A DNA stretch of 64,000 bases from Apiotrichum sp. Y4204 (lineage: Eukaryota > Basidiomycota > Tremellomycetes > Trichosporonales > Trichosporonaceae): positions 91,960 to 155,959 of the forward strand of contig JAMYHL010000086.1 of the NCBI GenBank assembly GCA_025531455.1, read 5' to 3'. The translations under genes were made by a program, and so were the position numbers. Numbering within the stretch: the stretch's first letter is position 1; the number at the start of each line of letters is the position of its first letter. Shown here one piece after another: positions 50,171 to 60,074 of this stretch. The notes under the pieces were generated by a model, which saw only the letters and a list, made by a program, of their open reading frames with translations, had not been told where the DNA came from and made no database searches.

Positions 50171-50319
50171 AGAGAGAGGAAAAGTAGTACGTTGCAGTCG
50201 AACAAGTCAGTGATGACTCAGGTTGATACATGTCTACATGCCCAGGATAAGTGGTACAACGTTCACTGATATGTTTGCATCTCTTCTTCTACTCATACCA
50301 TCTCCATCGACTTTTCCCG

Positions 50320-52252
50320 ATGAGCAGCCGCGAGGGACGGCGCACGAGCGCAACAGACAGCGACCGCAAGTCTACCGATAGCAGGTCCCACAAGTCTTCT
50401 CGCAGTGATACCAATCGTGATGTTTCCGTTTCAGAGACTCCAGAGCTGCGTGCGGTTTCCGCTGCCCCTACAGGGCCACCTCAACCACCAGCCGAGCTAC
50501 CACTCTTGCGTCGAGCGCTACTGGTGGCAATTACCATGTTTGTCATTATTCTTGGTGCAGGTGGTCAGCAGGGGCTTAACATTGCTTTGCCCTCAATGAA
50601 AGAGGAGCTGGGGATTGCCCAAAACGACTTGCAATGGGTGTCCAGTGCCTACGGTCTGGCTTCGGGGTGTTTGGTCCCTCTCTCCGGTCGCCTGGCCGAT
50701 GTCTACGGTCGCAAGACGTGCTTTATCCTCGGCATTGGATGGTACGCCATTTGGAATCTCATAGGAGCTTTCCTCCATAACCGTATCGGTGTCATTGTGA
50801 CACGCGCACTTGCAGGAATGGGCGCTTCCATGGGGTGAGTAGACGTCTTAGATGTTTTGCTGACCACAGCGCACCGTCCGCCTTTGGTCTCATCGCTGCC
50901 AACATCCACGGAAAACACCGTGCCACCGCTTTTGCAATCTTCAGCGCGGGTGCGCCCCTCGGTGCGGGAACGGGCATGGTCCTTGGTGGGGTGTTTACGG
51001 CGTACACGACGCCGACCTGGCGGGCGGTGTTGTGGTTCTTTTCTGGCCTTGGGTTCCTTGCAACTGCGCTCGCCTTCGTTTTTGTCCCCAAGGACAAGAG
51101 GTCAACACACGACGGTCGCATCGACTGGCCCGGCGCGGCACTTGTCACCTCTGGACTTGTGCTCTTTCAGTTCTCAATCAGTTATGGCTCCAGTGCTCCG
51201 AAGGGCTGGAAGACTCCATGTAAGCCGCCAATGTCCGGATGTGGGTCCCCCTAACCTTAGATATCCCCGCCTTGTTCTGCGTCTCAATCCTGCTCCTAGC
51301 TACATTCTTCTGCTGGGAGTATTATCTTACACAGCATACCACCCGCCCTCCTCTAATTCGACTGGCACTCTTCACACGCGCAAAGGGTCGCCTCGCTGCG
51401 ATGTACGTGGTCGGCTTTACAGCCATGGCAGGTTTCGTCAGTATCGGATTCAACGCGACGCTGTTCTATCAGGTGAGCTCAGGCGTTTGTTTATTCTCTA
51501 ACGCTGCTCAGCAAGTACAAGGTGCAAGTGCAATGACAGCAGCATTGCAGTTCTTACCGTGTATCGTCTCAGGCCTGATTGCAACACTCTCCCTGTCCAA
51601 GCTCATCCACATTATTCCGGGACAGATCATCATCTGTACGGGATTCATTTGCACAGGGTATGTACAAAAGGGCTACCACTATTGACACTCAGTATCTCTG
51701 CCACCTTTTTTGCCGTCTCGAAGCGAGACCAGCTGTACTGGACGTTTCCGTTCAACGGCATGTGGCTCATGGTCATCGGCGTCGACTTGCAAGTTCATGT
51801 TCATTAGCTCGGCATGCTGACTTTAGCCTTATGGCAACTGGCGCGACCTTTGTTTCGCGTCTTGCTCTTCCCCAGGAGCAGAGCGTTGCCGCCGGTAAGT
51901 CCACCGAAGTTTTCCCTTGCTGACCAATCCAGCCCTCTTTCAGACAATTATGCAGCTCGGCGGCGCGCTTGGCCTGGCGCTTACATCTGTCCTCGCCACT
52001 TCGGAGCGCGAACGTGCCCTTGCGAGGGGGAAAGAGTTCATCGATGCCCTTCATAAGGGGCTACAGGCAAGCTTTTGGCTGAGCGCTGCACTCAACTTTG
52101 TGGCTTTCCTCCTGGCTCTGGTCGTCCTCCGCGGCATGGGGATCGTTGGAGGGCCGCCCAAAGGGACAGGATCTCCCCCTACTAAAGTCGGACCACAGCA
52201 GCCAGAGACATCATGTGGGGCGGAAGGGTCAAAGGCTGATGAGAAGGTTTAG
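50320..52252 (+). CDS. MFS drug:H+ antiporter-type transporter, candidate siderophore exporter
   Basis: Seven exons (50320-50834, 50870-51219, 51261-51472, 51512-51657, 51693-51788, 51827-51894, 51933-52252) sum to 1707 nt, 568 residues. The N-terminal ~60 residues are Ser/Arg-rich and cytoplasmic. Typical DHA features follow: ITMFVIILGAGGQQGLNIALPSM in helix 1, LQWVSSAYGLASGCLVPLSGRLADVYGRK with the loop 2-3 motif, and about 14 hydrophobic segments. The fifth intron (51789-51826) has a GC donor (GCAAGT); it is the only placement that keeps frame. Export of drugs, toxins or siderophores is typical for the group. The iron-type GATA word upstream and the siderophore synthetase 2.7 kb downstream favour siderophore export (inference). 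It lacks clear similarity to SIT-type siderophore importers, but an importer role is not excluded. Confidence 0.88.
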
Positions 52253-52821
52253 ACAGTGGTCGCATCTTTATGTATGCAACCTTCCCACTTCACATGCGTT
52301 TAACAACATACACAAGCTCTCGGAACGTCCTTGCCGACATCCAACAAGTTCATTTGACAAGTGACTGATTCGCTGAGGCAGCCCAAACGTCTGAGCGCAG
52401 CATTGTTTCTCCAGCATGCTTGGCCCGCCCTTCGATGCTCGAGGTTTATTGAAGTTTGAGCATTACTTATTACAATGCAGCAACAGCCGCACTCAGCAGG
52501 CACCAGGTCTTGGCAAAGCTCCAGACCCGCGTTGCAGTCCTTCTCGTATTCTACATTCGGTGTCGCGTTATTCAAGGTTAAGTTCGTTGTGTTCGTTCCG
52601 CGAGCAATTAACGCCAAAGTCAAGGCCGATGTTGCGTCCCGCGCATGAGGCAGCCTAACCACCTCTTCTTCTCATGTGGCTACGAAGGGACGCTGCTCTT
52701 AAGCTTATTATCTACATGCTTCCTCCCAGGCCGCATTCAAAATGATTGAGAGATCGGTTGTCTATATAAGCCGCCGCGCACGGGACAGCAGAGGCCTCAC
52801 GAGCCACTCTCTCAGATCAGT
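52253..52821. other. Intergenic region upstream of the thaumatin-like gene
   Basis: 569 bp. No gene is seen. It ends with a TATA-like box at 52763-52769, and TAGATAATAA (minus strand) lies near 52708. Confidence 0.5.
52763..52769 (+). promoter_or_regulatory. TATA-like box of the thaumatin-like gene
   Basis: TATATAA about 53 bp before the start codon at 52822. Confidence 0.55.
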
Positions 52822-54345
52822 ATGACAGCGCCCAAAACCGCCGTACTGAGTATCGTCATTGGCCTCTTGGTGGCGCTAAGCCTCGTGCAGGCTCAACGGT
52901 ACAACATACGTGTCGCGATCACCAACAATTGTGTTCGCACCATCTTTCCAGCCCTCAACTTGAGAAACACGGGGTGGACAGCCGACGAACTCCATCCCGG
53001 CGACAGCAACTCGTGGTCTTTGGCAGGCGACGTTACTAATGACTTGCATATCTGGGCTCGCACAGAGTGCCGCAACATCAACGGTAGCTTCAGCTGCCTG
53101 ACTGGCGACTGCGGTGATTCGGCCAGCCACATCAAGTGGTGGTATGTTTTCTCGCAATGGGAAAGTTGAAGCTGATGGCAGCAAAACTGCGCCAACCGGT
53201 CCTCGCACTGAGGGTATGAGATCGTGTTCTTGATACAACTGACGGGCAGTTATTCTGAACCTATCGTCTTTGTCAGCGCCTATAAGGGACACTTACTACG
53301 TATCGCTGCTAAATGGTAAGTTCTCCCCTTTGGGTTCTCGGATTGCTCTGACTCGGCAAGGCTTCAACCTGCCTGTCAAGGTGGAGCCCAGGGGTTCCAC
53401 CTGCCCGATCAAAGGCTGTACAGCAAACGTCAATGCCGCCTGTCCGGCTGAGCTGCGCGCAGCTCTAAGCGCTGGTGGCATCAACTATGGCTGCCAAACA
53501 TCCTGTCAAGCAGGCTGGGGCGAGGACTCCCTAGGTAACAAAGAGTGTTGCACCGGTGAGCTTCACAAGCTCACAGTGGTTGCTCACCTGTCAGGCGCAT
53601 ATGCAATGCCCGCTGGCGCGCAGGCCCAGCGACTATGCAACAATGCATGTGTCGATTACAATGACTTCTGGCGAGAGCAATGTCCCGACGCAATCATGGT
53701 AAGAGAATAAAGTAGTAGCGGCCATTCTAACCACAGTTCCGCGACCAGTTGCAGTGGGAGGCCCTGGACCAGACCTGTGGTGATCCCGTCTTCACGTACG
53801 CCATCACTTTCTGCCCCAATGGCCCCGTCTTTGCCGGCCGAGGCCCAGAGGGGGTATCGGCGACTCGTCCAGCGCTTCCCGGAAACAACACTGCAACTTG
53901 CCACAACTATGGTCAAGGATCGTCGACAGCTGTGGCCGGTACCACTCCAGCTCCGTCCAGTACGGGCACCCGTGTTGTTGAGGATGAGCAGACCCAGAGC
54001 AACCCCGCAGGAGCCAACACTGTAGTAACGGCGACATTCACCGCCGTAGTTGCGACCGACACCGTTGAAGCCTATACAATCATTACGGTGTGCTTGCCTC
54101 CGCCCAATACGGAGTGCTACCCTTCCCTTGCCACCTCAACAACGACGCGAACTCGTGCTCTCACGTGGGTCGCCACCTTGGACGCCAGTGGCAATTGCGT
54201 TGCGTCAGTCACTTTCTCAGAGTCGGTTCCCACACTGGAAGCGTCTGGAGGCGGTAGCGAGACACCGCCAGCTTCATCGTTAGGGCCAACCCAAACTTCC
54301 GAAGCACCACCGGGAAGCACTGGATCCACTCGGGTTCAGTCTTGA
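52822..54345 (+). CDS. Secreted thaumatin-like protein with Ser/Thr-rich tail
   Basis: Six exons (52822-53141, 53182-53213, 53250-53315, 53361-53555, 53595-53698, 53737-54345) give 441 residues in exact phase. There is a signal peptide (about residues 1-24, VLSIVIGLLVALSLVQA). Thaumatin-family landmarks follow in order: ITNNCVRTIFPAL, LHPGDSNSW, IWARTECRN, CLTGDCG, YYVSLLNGFNLPV, CPAELRAALS, ECCTG and EQCPDAIMF, with many cysteines at family spacing. Family members bind or hydrolyse beta-glucans and are secreted or wall-bound. Residues ~290-441 form a Thr/Ser/Pro-rich tail without a clear GPI signal. It sits between the exporter and the siderophore synthetase; no functional link is evident. 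Confidence 0.88.
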
Positions 54346-54902
54346 GTCCCTCCTCGTTGAAGCACGCCAATAGCACTCCGAGCACCTCCGGCCCCCACTT
54401 TCTCCTGAGGCCTCGGAACCAGTTAGCAGCACTGCGTCACCGTCGGACCCGGTCACCGCTTGTCCACATTGCGCCTCCCGACGCGACTGACCAGCTGGCC
54501 CCGTTTGACGGCGAGCTGGCGACACGCCCCGTAGGAGTGGTATTGGCACAGAAGTGTGAGCTGTACGTAGCGATGCGATGTGGTCGGCTTGCTTTCTCGC
54601 TTTTGCTTCCCTCCTGTCCGTGTCGTGATCGCCAAATCGGTAGTAAATGGTTGTAGTAAACAGGAGCAGTTTCATTTGCATGAGATGGTCAGATTTTGAG
54701 GGCAGACAGTCATCCCATACGAGCACTATTGTAGCTTTGATTCTCCTGACTGTGGTGAGGCTTCCCACTATCTCAAGTTTACCACACTGATGACGATGGA
54801 GTGCGAACACCTGAGGCTGCATGGAAACTATGACTGTACGTCACATGTCGCGTTGTGCGGCTCTCAAAAAGGGGACACACTTCATAAACACCCAAACCTC
54901 CA
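54346..54902. other. Convergent spacer
   Basis: 557 bp between the 3' ends of the thaumatin-like gene and the siderophore synthetase. No gene is seen. Confidence 0.5.
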
Positions 54903-57900
54903 TCAAAAGAGCTCCGAGGAACAGTAGAGGGGATTGGCGCAGTCCACGTAACAGTCCCCGGCGGCTGGAACCACGCGCATAGTAAGAAGCGCCTTGTGCT
55001 TGAGGGTCGGGCCCAGGAGGACTTGCAGGTCGTCATCGGCATTCTTGGTGCACTCGGCGTCTGCAACGCTCACAAACGACTTGTGGACGCTCAGGAGTTG
55101 CCGCCGTACACAATTCCAGAGGTTCTGTCGGCTTTTTGCCGATCCGTCGATCAAAGCCTCAACCACTTCGGATAAGTTCCCAAACACCACAGCGTGTGTA
55201 AACTTGTTGTATACGGCCTGCGCGTTGGGAGTAAGAATGAGCGACTCGTGGTGCAGAGTAATGTCGGTGTTTGCGCCAGAGGAATTAAAACGGCCCGTGT
55301 GGACTCGCACTCCACCGAGGTCACGGACTAGCAGCCTCGTGGGGCTTCGATGAGATCCAACGACAATTATTGTGTTCTGCAGGTGCGATTCGAGGGCGAT
55401 ACCATTCCTCCACAGCAATGGAAGCGTTGCCGACCAAACGAGATGGCTGTACCCGCTCAACCATGCAAGGGCAGCCTCCGCTGAAGGCATCGCGGAAGTC
55501 CGAGCCAGGTGGTCAACAAGCTCTTGCACTACTGGTTTTCCTGTAATAGGGGAGACAGCGACGAGGGCAGCACCGCTAATTCCCGTCTCGTCAGGTTCAA
55601 GATGGTTTGTAAAGTCGGAACGAATCACAGCCGACAATCCCCGAGAGCGCTTCTCCGAACCCGCCCCGTCCTTGGGCGAGAAGCAGATACCGGCGAGCTC
55701 CTGGACTGCCGCAACTCGTCCGTGCGTCAATGGCCACGCTGTGAAGAGCTCTGACAGCAGTCGAGTCATCTGGGGGCCATTGGAGATAGTGGCTGGAGAG
55801 ATGGTTCTCACAGTGCTCGTAATCTGCACATCGATTGCTGTCTTGATGGTTAGATGCTGTCCGAGTACTCCGGGCGCGGCCGTTATGAGGGTTCTCGTCG
55901 AGACGGTCGGGCGAAAGGCGATCTGAACTTCCGGAAGCAACACCACTGTCTTTGCGGAGATCTCGTTGGCATAGTCGCGGGGGATTGCGTTTTTGGCTTG
56001 CCATGGGTGCACGGGAATAAACTCGTACTCTACAGCCTCGAGCTTTCGACGAACAAGTCCCTCAGCGGCTGCCGCGATAGTGTGAGGGTAGTGGAGAGCC
56101 AAGACGCCACCGACAGAGCGACCGACATCGTCCTTGCTCGAGGATACCAGCGACCGATGCACGGCCACGAGCTGAAGACCGACCGTTGGGCTAAACTCTG
56201 GGGCATATGCGATCGAGTCGGCGGGTGTGAAGCCGGTCCGGGTGCGTCGACACGGATGCCTGCGGTGTCCTTCAATACAGAGAGAATCAAGATCGATGTG
56301 GAGATCGCTGGGTGTCCTGTTTCTGAGAGTGTCGAGAATGCATTGAGTGTTGAAGACCTCGGCCTTCAGACGCAAGGATTGCCCTTGGAGTTCGCCAGAC
56401 GCCCGAGAAAGAGCCAGTTTGCATGCAGAATCTGCGAGTTCGGCCTGCACTCGTTCCCACTCTGCTGTGTGTCCAAACGCCTCGGCGTCACAAGCATCCA
56501 ACCCTTCCTGGGCCATTGCGCGAAACTGGTCCTGAGCTGTGTCGGCGCGAGCAAAAGGGAGAGCGCTCAGCCAACCTTCCAGCAGCGGAGAACACTCCGC
56601 TTGAAGATGCATCCGCATTCTCTCCTCCGGCGCGCGGTGTTTGATCGAAGGGGGTTCGGGAATCGGTATCGCTTGGACAGCCAATGTGGCGAAGGGATTG
56701 GCCGACGGGGTATACATTTGCTCGGTGACTGCGCCCGCGAGGCGCATGGCGACAAGTGTCTTCCGTTTCCATGGATGCAACAAAAGGGCGTCCGCGTCTG
56801 CCCGTGTGTCTGCCGCTTCTTCGGCACATGTGCCAGTGCGTTCCAGGTAAGAGAATGTGTCTCTCACTACCTGGGCAACAATGCCCCACAGTTCTGTTTC
56901 CTCACAGTCGACCGCATGCGCGATAGCGGAAACGACTTCGGCGAGATGATTCCCGAATAACGGATAGTATAGTTTAGATCGGAGGATGGCGGGATCATCG
57001 GTAACGAGTCCAGTGTCGCCTTCAAGATGAACACTGTAGCCCCGTCTCGCCAGGCGATGTGGCATAACCCGGGCGCCACCAAAGTCTCGGACATAGACGC
57101 TGTGCGGTCGTGCATGTTTAAGGATAAGCACCATGTTTTGAGGGTGAGGCTCGAGTGCAATGCCGTATCGAGTCATGAGGGTAAGGTTTGCCGGAACAGC
57201 GATGGACGCATAAGCGCGAATCCATTCGTAGGCGACCTGGCGTACTGTCGTCCCCACCGTTGCTGAAGCGTGGCATTCCGCAAGAATGTCGGCGATAATC
57301 GTATTGTTGGACGTGCTGAGGGGGTTGCGGGCGAAGAGCGCCGCGATCGGCAACGCAACTTCGTCTGGACCAAGCAGATTCTCGGGATCTTGACGGACGA
57401 GGGAGCCCAGGGCGCGCTTGCTTCCACGAAACGCAATGCCCGCAAGCTCCTGTGCCACATTGAAGACACGTCCGCCATGCTTGTTGACCAGCGCAAGATC
57501 GAGATCGCTCTGCAGGATCCTGGACAAGAGCCGAGAAATACGGGGGCCATTGTGCACGGATGTGGTAGACACGCCGCGGACGCAGCCTGTGAGCTGTACC
57601 TCAAGGGCTGTCTTGATGTGCAGCGTCTGCGCACCCTTAGCAACCATGGAACGCAGTGACATGAGAGGAATGGCGGGAACCGTTGCATTAATGGGAATCA
57701 CAGTGTCGGAAGCGAGTGCATCTGGATGCAAGTGGGGCAGTGCATGCTCGAGTTGGTGCGGATGGGTCGGAATCAGTGCGTAGTCGTCCATGGACAGCCC
57801 GAGGCGGCCAAGTTGTTCTCGACCCGACATCACCACATGTGGGAATGCCGCCGAAAGCAAGTCCATCATGGTATCTGTGCAGCATTGGGGCCCGATAGAG

Positions 57901-58616
57901 CTCGGGTTGGGGTTGCACGACTTTTTCCACTCGCCACCGCTTTCCCCGACGACATGCTTCTTGTGAACCGCGACGAAGCGCAGACCGATGGTGACACCAA
58001 ACTCCGGAGCGAAGCGTTGCGCGTCGGAGACCGACATGCCGATCTTGACCTTGGCGCTGGGGCTCTGTGGATGTCCGTCGATAACCCACTGTTCGAACCC
58101 AGCTAACGCGTGGGGGCCATAACCGGACCGAGTCAGAGATTGAGCCAGAGACGTGAACGGAGCCCCCGGAATCAAAATGGCCAGATTGCGCAGCTGTTGA
58201 GCACGGTGGTTTGCGGAAGCGAGGGCTCTTGCCAGATTCTGGGTACTGTTTGAGACCTCGACACTCAACGTGTCCCAAGAAGCCCACGGCGGGAGAAGGT
58301 CGAGATTGCGAAGGCTTTCCAAAAGGTCGGACGGAGACTTGACACGGCGGTCGTTGATTACAATGGGGGACACGAGACGCAGTCGGCTGACCGTGGCAGG
58401 GGCAATGTTTACGTGGATGCCTTTGGCGGCGCAAGCGCGCAGGTCCAGAAGATTCTCAGTGACGAGTGCAGAGACGAGGCGTTCCACGATTGATTCCTCC
58501 GCAGCGCATAGGTCGTTCGTATTGATCTCATTGTCGTTCTGGCAAGCAACGAAATGTGTGGCGTTGTCCTTGGCGGAACAGCCATTCTGGCCTGGAATGA
58601 CTTTGAACGAAGTCAT
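54903..58616 (-). CDS. Two-module NIS (IucA/IucC-type) siderophore synthetase
   Basis: A single uninterrupted frame of 1237 residues. NIS synthetases adenylate a carboxylate, usually citrate or 2-oxoglutarate, and couple it to an amine or alcohol. Two full copies are in tandem. Module 1 (about 40-645) has GHPQSPSAKVKIG at 181-193, IPTHPHQ at 282-288, LHIKTALEVQLTGCVRGVS at 332-350, HNGP near 355, and the FhuF-like end EPHPQN...VRDFGG at 489-514. Module 2 (about 665-1237) has GHRRHPCRRTRTG at 783-795, IPVHPWQ at 867-873, STRTL at 906-910, LTIKTAIDVQITSTVRTIS at 922-940, SNGP at 945-948 and ESHLQN...VRDLGG at 1076-1102. Module 2 keeps the canonical STSxVR-like ATP/carboxylate site; module 1 has TGCVR there. 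The start at 58616 is the first ATG of the open frame. Absence of introns in 3.7 kb, beside multi-intron neighbours, suggests acquisition from bacteria. No peptide synthetase, hydroxylase or targeting signal is attached. Confidence 0.9.
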   Translation of the reverse strand: MTSFKVIPGQNGCSAKDNATHFVACQNDNEINTNDLCAAEESIVERLVSALVTENLLDLRACAAKGIHVNIAPATVSRLRLVSPIVINDRRVKSPSDLLESLRNLDLLPPWASWDTLSVEVSNSTQNLARALASANHRAQQLRNLAILIPGAPFTSLAQSLTRSGYGPHALAGFEQWVIDGHPQSPSAKVKIGMSVSDAQRFAPEFGVTIGLRFVAVHKKHVVGESGGEWKKSCNPNPSSIGPQCCTDTMMDLLSAAFPHVVMSGREQLGRLGLSMDDYALIPTHPHQLEHALPHLHPDALASDTVIPINATVPAIPLMSLRSMVAKGAQTLHIKTALEVQLTGCVRGVSTTSVHNGPRISRLLSRILQSDLDLALVNKHGGRVFNVAQELAGIAFRGSKRALGSLVRQDPENLLGPDEVALPIAALFARNPLSTSNNTIIADILAECHASATVGTTVRQVAYEWIRAYASIAVPANLTLMTRYGIALEPHPQNMVLILKHARPHSVYVRDFGGARVMPHRLARRGYSVHLEGDTGLVTDDPAILRSKLYYPLFGNHLAEVVSAIAHAVDCEETELWGIVAQVVRDTFSYLERTGTCAEEAADTRADADALLLHPWKRKTLVAMRLAGAVTEQMYTPSANPFATLAVQAIPIPEPPSIKHRAPEERMRMHLQAECSPLLEGWLSALPFARADTAQDQFRAMAQEGLDACDAEAFGHTAEWERVQAELADSACKLALSRASGELQGQSLRLKAEVFNTQCILDTLRNRTPSDLHIDLDSLCIEGHRRHPCRRTRTGFTPADSIAYAPEFSPTVGLQLVAVHRSLVSSSKDDVGRSVGGVLALHYPHTIAAAAEGLVRRKLEAVEYEFIPVHPWQAKNAIPRDYANEISAKTVVLLPEVQIAFRPTVSTRTLITAAPGVLGQHLTIKTAIDVQITSTVRTISPATISNGPQMTRLLSELFTAWPLTHGRVAAVQELAGICFSPKDGAGSEKRSRGLSAVIRSDFTNHLEPDETGISGAALVAVSPITGKPVVQELVDHLARTSAMPSAEAALAWLSGYSHLVWSATLPLLWRNGIALESHLQNTIIVVGSHRSPTRLLVRDLGGVRVHTGRFNSSGANTDITLHHESLILTPNAQAVYNKFTHAVVFGNLSEVVEALIDGSAKSRQNLWNCVRRQLLSVHKSFVSVADAECTKNADDDLQVLLGPTLKHKALLTMRVVPAAGDCYVDCANPLYCSSELF

Positions 58617-59026
58617 TGGCGGGAGAGATGCCGTAGCAGAGGTAAGTCGGGATCGAGTGGTCGTTTAAAAGAGATGAGATTGAACGACGACAGCTCGCAA
58701 TGGCGACAAACGACCGCTGAATGAAGGATACTCAAAGTGCGAGTAGGACGTGGATCGGCCTTTCGTTTGCCACCCGATACTGCATGCCCTGCAAATTGAT
58801 CTGTAAAGCTCGAGGTTCTAAGGCCGGCATCGTTGTCTGGAGCCAATGACAGTGTCAGTGACAGGTTGCTTCGCCGGCCGTACTCTCTACCATTAGAGTC
58901 GGGCATGTCGATGTCCAAACGCCCATCCAGGACAGGAGGCATCACGGCCGACATCACAGGGAGGAGCCACGGCCGACATCGGCGATGTCCAGTTTGGGGC
59001 AGGTGTGCAGATGTGTGTGGGTGTCT

Positions 59027-59042
59027 GTGTGTGTGTGTGTGT
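59027..59042. repeat. (GT)8 microsatellite
   Basis: Eight GT units in the upstream region of the siderophore synthetase gene. Confidence 0.85.
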
Positions 59043-59255
59043 CGTTCGTACTGTGGGTAACCATGTGTGTGGGAGGTCAGGATAGGAGCAGATTTATCGC
59101 GGGTCCACGTTCGCTGACCTTGTTTACCACTTCCGAGTCGATGGATCCAAAGAAGAAAGTCGTCGCCCATAGTAAGCGCTCGGCAAAAGCTCGGCGATGA
59201 ACGCACAAACCCACCTTGTTTCAGCCAACCCGGGAGAGAACGGTTGATATGTCCA

Positions 59256-59264
59256 ATCTGATAA
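59256..59264 (+). promoter_or_regulatory. ATCTGATAA iron-GATA-type site upstream of the NIS synthetase
   Basis: Second exact copy of this word in the window, 640 bp upstream of the synthetase start and on the opposite strand to the gene. Further GATAA words lie 160-180 bp beyond it. Binding is inferred. Confidence 0.45.
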
Positions 59265-60074
59265 GCGTCATGGGCGGAAGAGTAGAGACAACGGGTCGCC
59301 GTTCCGCCCAGCTCTTCCTCGTGCGGATACTGACGGGAATTGCTGTGCATTTTGTTGCGACACGCCCCGACCCCTGTCGGGAGCACTCAGCAGTCGTGAG
59401 ACGAAGCCACATAGATAGCAGGTCTTTATCTGTTATCTTCTTCAATATATTCTCTCATCATGATGCGCGTAGGATATGCGGTTGTGACACCAAACGCTTC
59501 ACAATAAAGTGCATACAGTACAAGCCACCACATTACGCCGACCTGATACGTCCCATGCTCTCAGCGCTGCCCCAACGACCTTTACAAAAGAGTTCGTTAC
59601 GAGACACTGTTTGGAACACCAACGCTCTTCTCAACTGTTGAAGTATGTCATGTTCAGATCGAGATAAAGCGACTTCATATGCTTGCGGAGCACTCAAACG
59701 GTACAGCAGGTGTCCTGGCCACCGTCAACTTGTTTCTTTCGAGGTTGTGCTTGTAAGATAAAGGGTAAGCCGTAAGTGATCCATGCATTTGTCCTCACAA
59801 CGATTAATGATGCAACCTCGTCGACACCGCAGTCCTTTTGAAGCTTCAAGTTTTCAAGATGCAACACTTCAGGACTATGAACTAGTATCATGGCCGCTTC
59901 CCAACAGGCATATGCGTAATGTGTTGCGCCCCCGAGCTGCCCACATTTCTTTGCACTAATATTCCGAAGCGACCTTCAGGACCTTATCACCAGCCTCAAT
60001 AAAATCGACCTACCCTATTGCGATGTCTACTTGAACTGTACGTCATGCCACCTTCTTACTTCTCTCTCCCATTG

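Larger units (their letters stand above)
48876..50319. promoter_or_regulatory. Divergent intergenic region, intradiol gene / MFS exporter
   Basis: 1.4 kb with no supported gene. Near the intradiol gene there is a TATA-like box. Near the exporter there is an exact ATCTGATAA at 50162-50170, and TCAGATAAG at 49226-49234 is a near match. Confidence 0.5.
58617..60074. promoter_or_regulatory. Upstream region of the siderophore synthetase
   Basis: 1.46 kb with no supported gene. It contains (GT)8 at 59027-59042, the exact ATCTGATAA at 59256-59264, and two closely spaced minus-strand GATAA words at 59426-59437 (AAGATAACAGATAAA). Another GATA word lies at about 59979. The CT-rich DNA directly upstream of the start is short. 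Confidence 0.5.

Noticed and set aside
58613..59386. Minus-strand frame of 257 residues overlapping the synthetase 5' end
   Set aside because: Runs through a microsatellite and promoter-like DNA; no family features.
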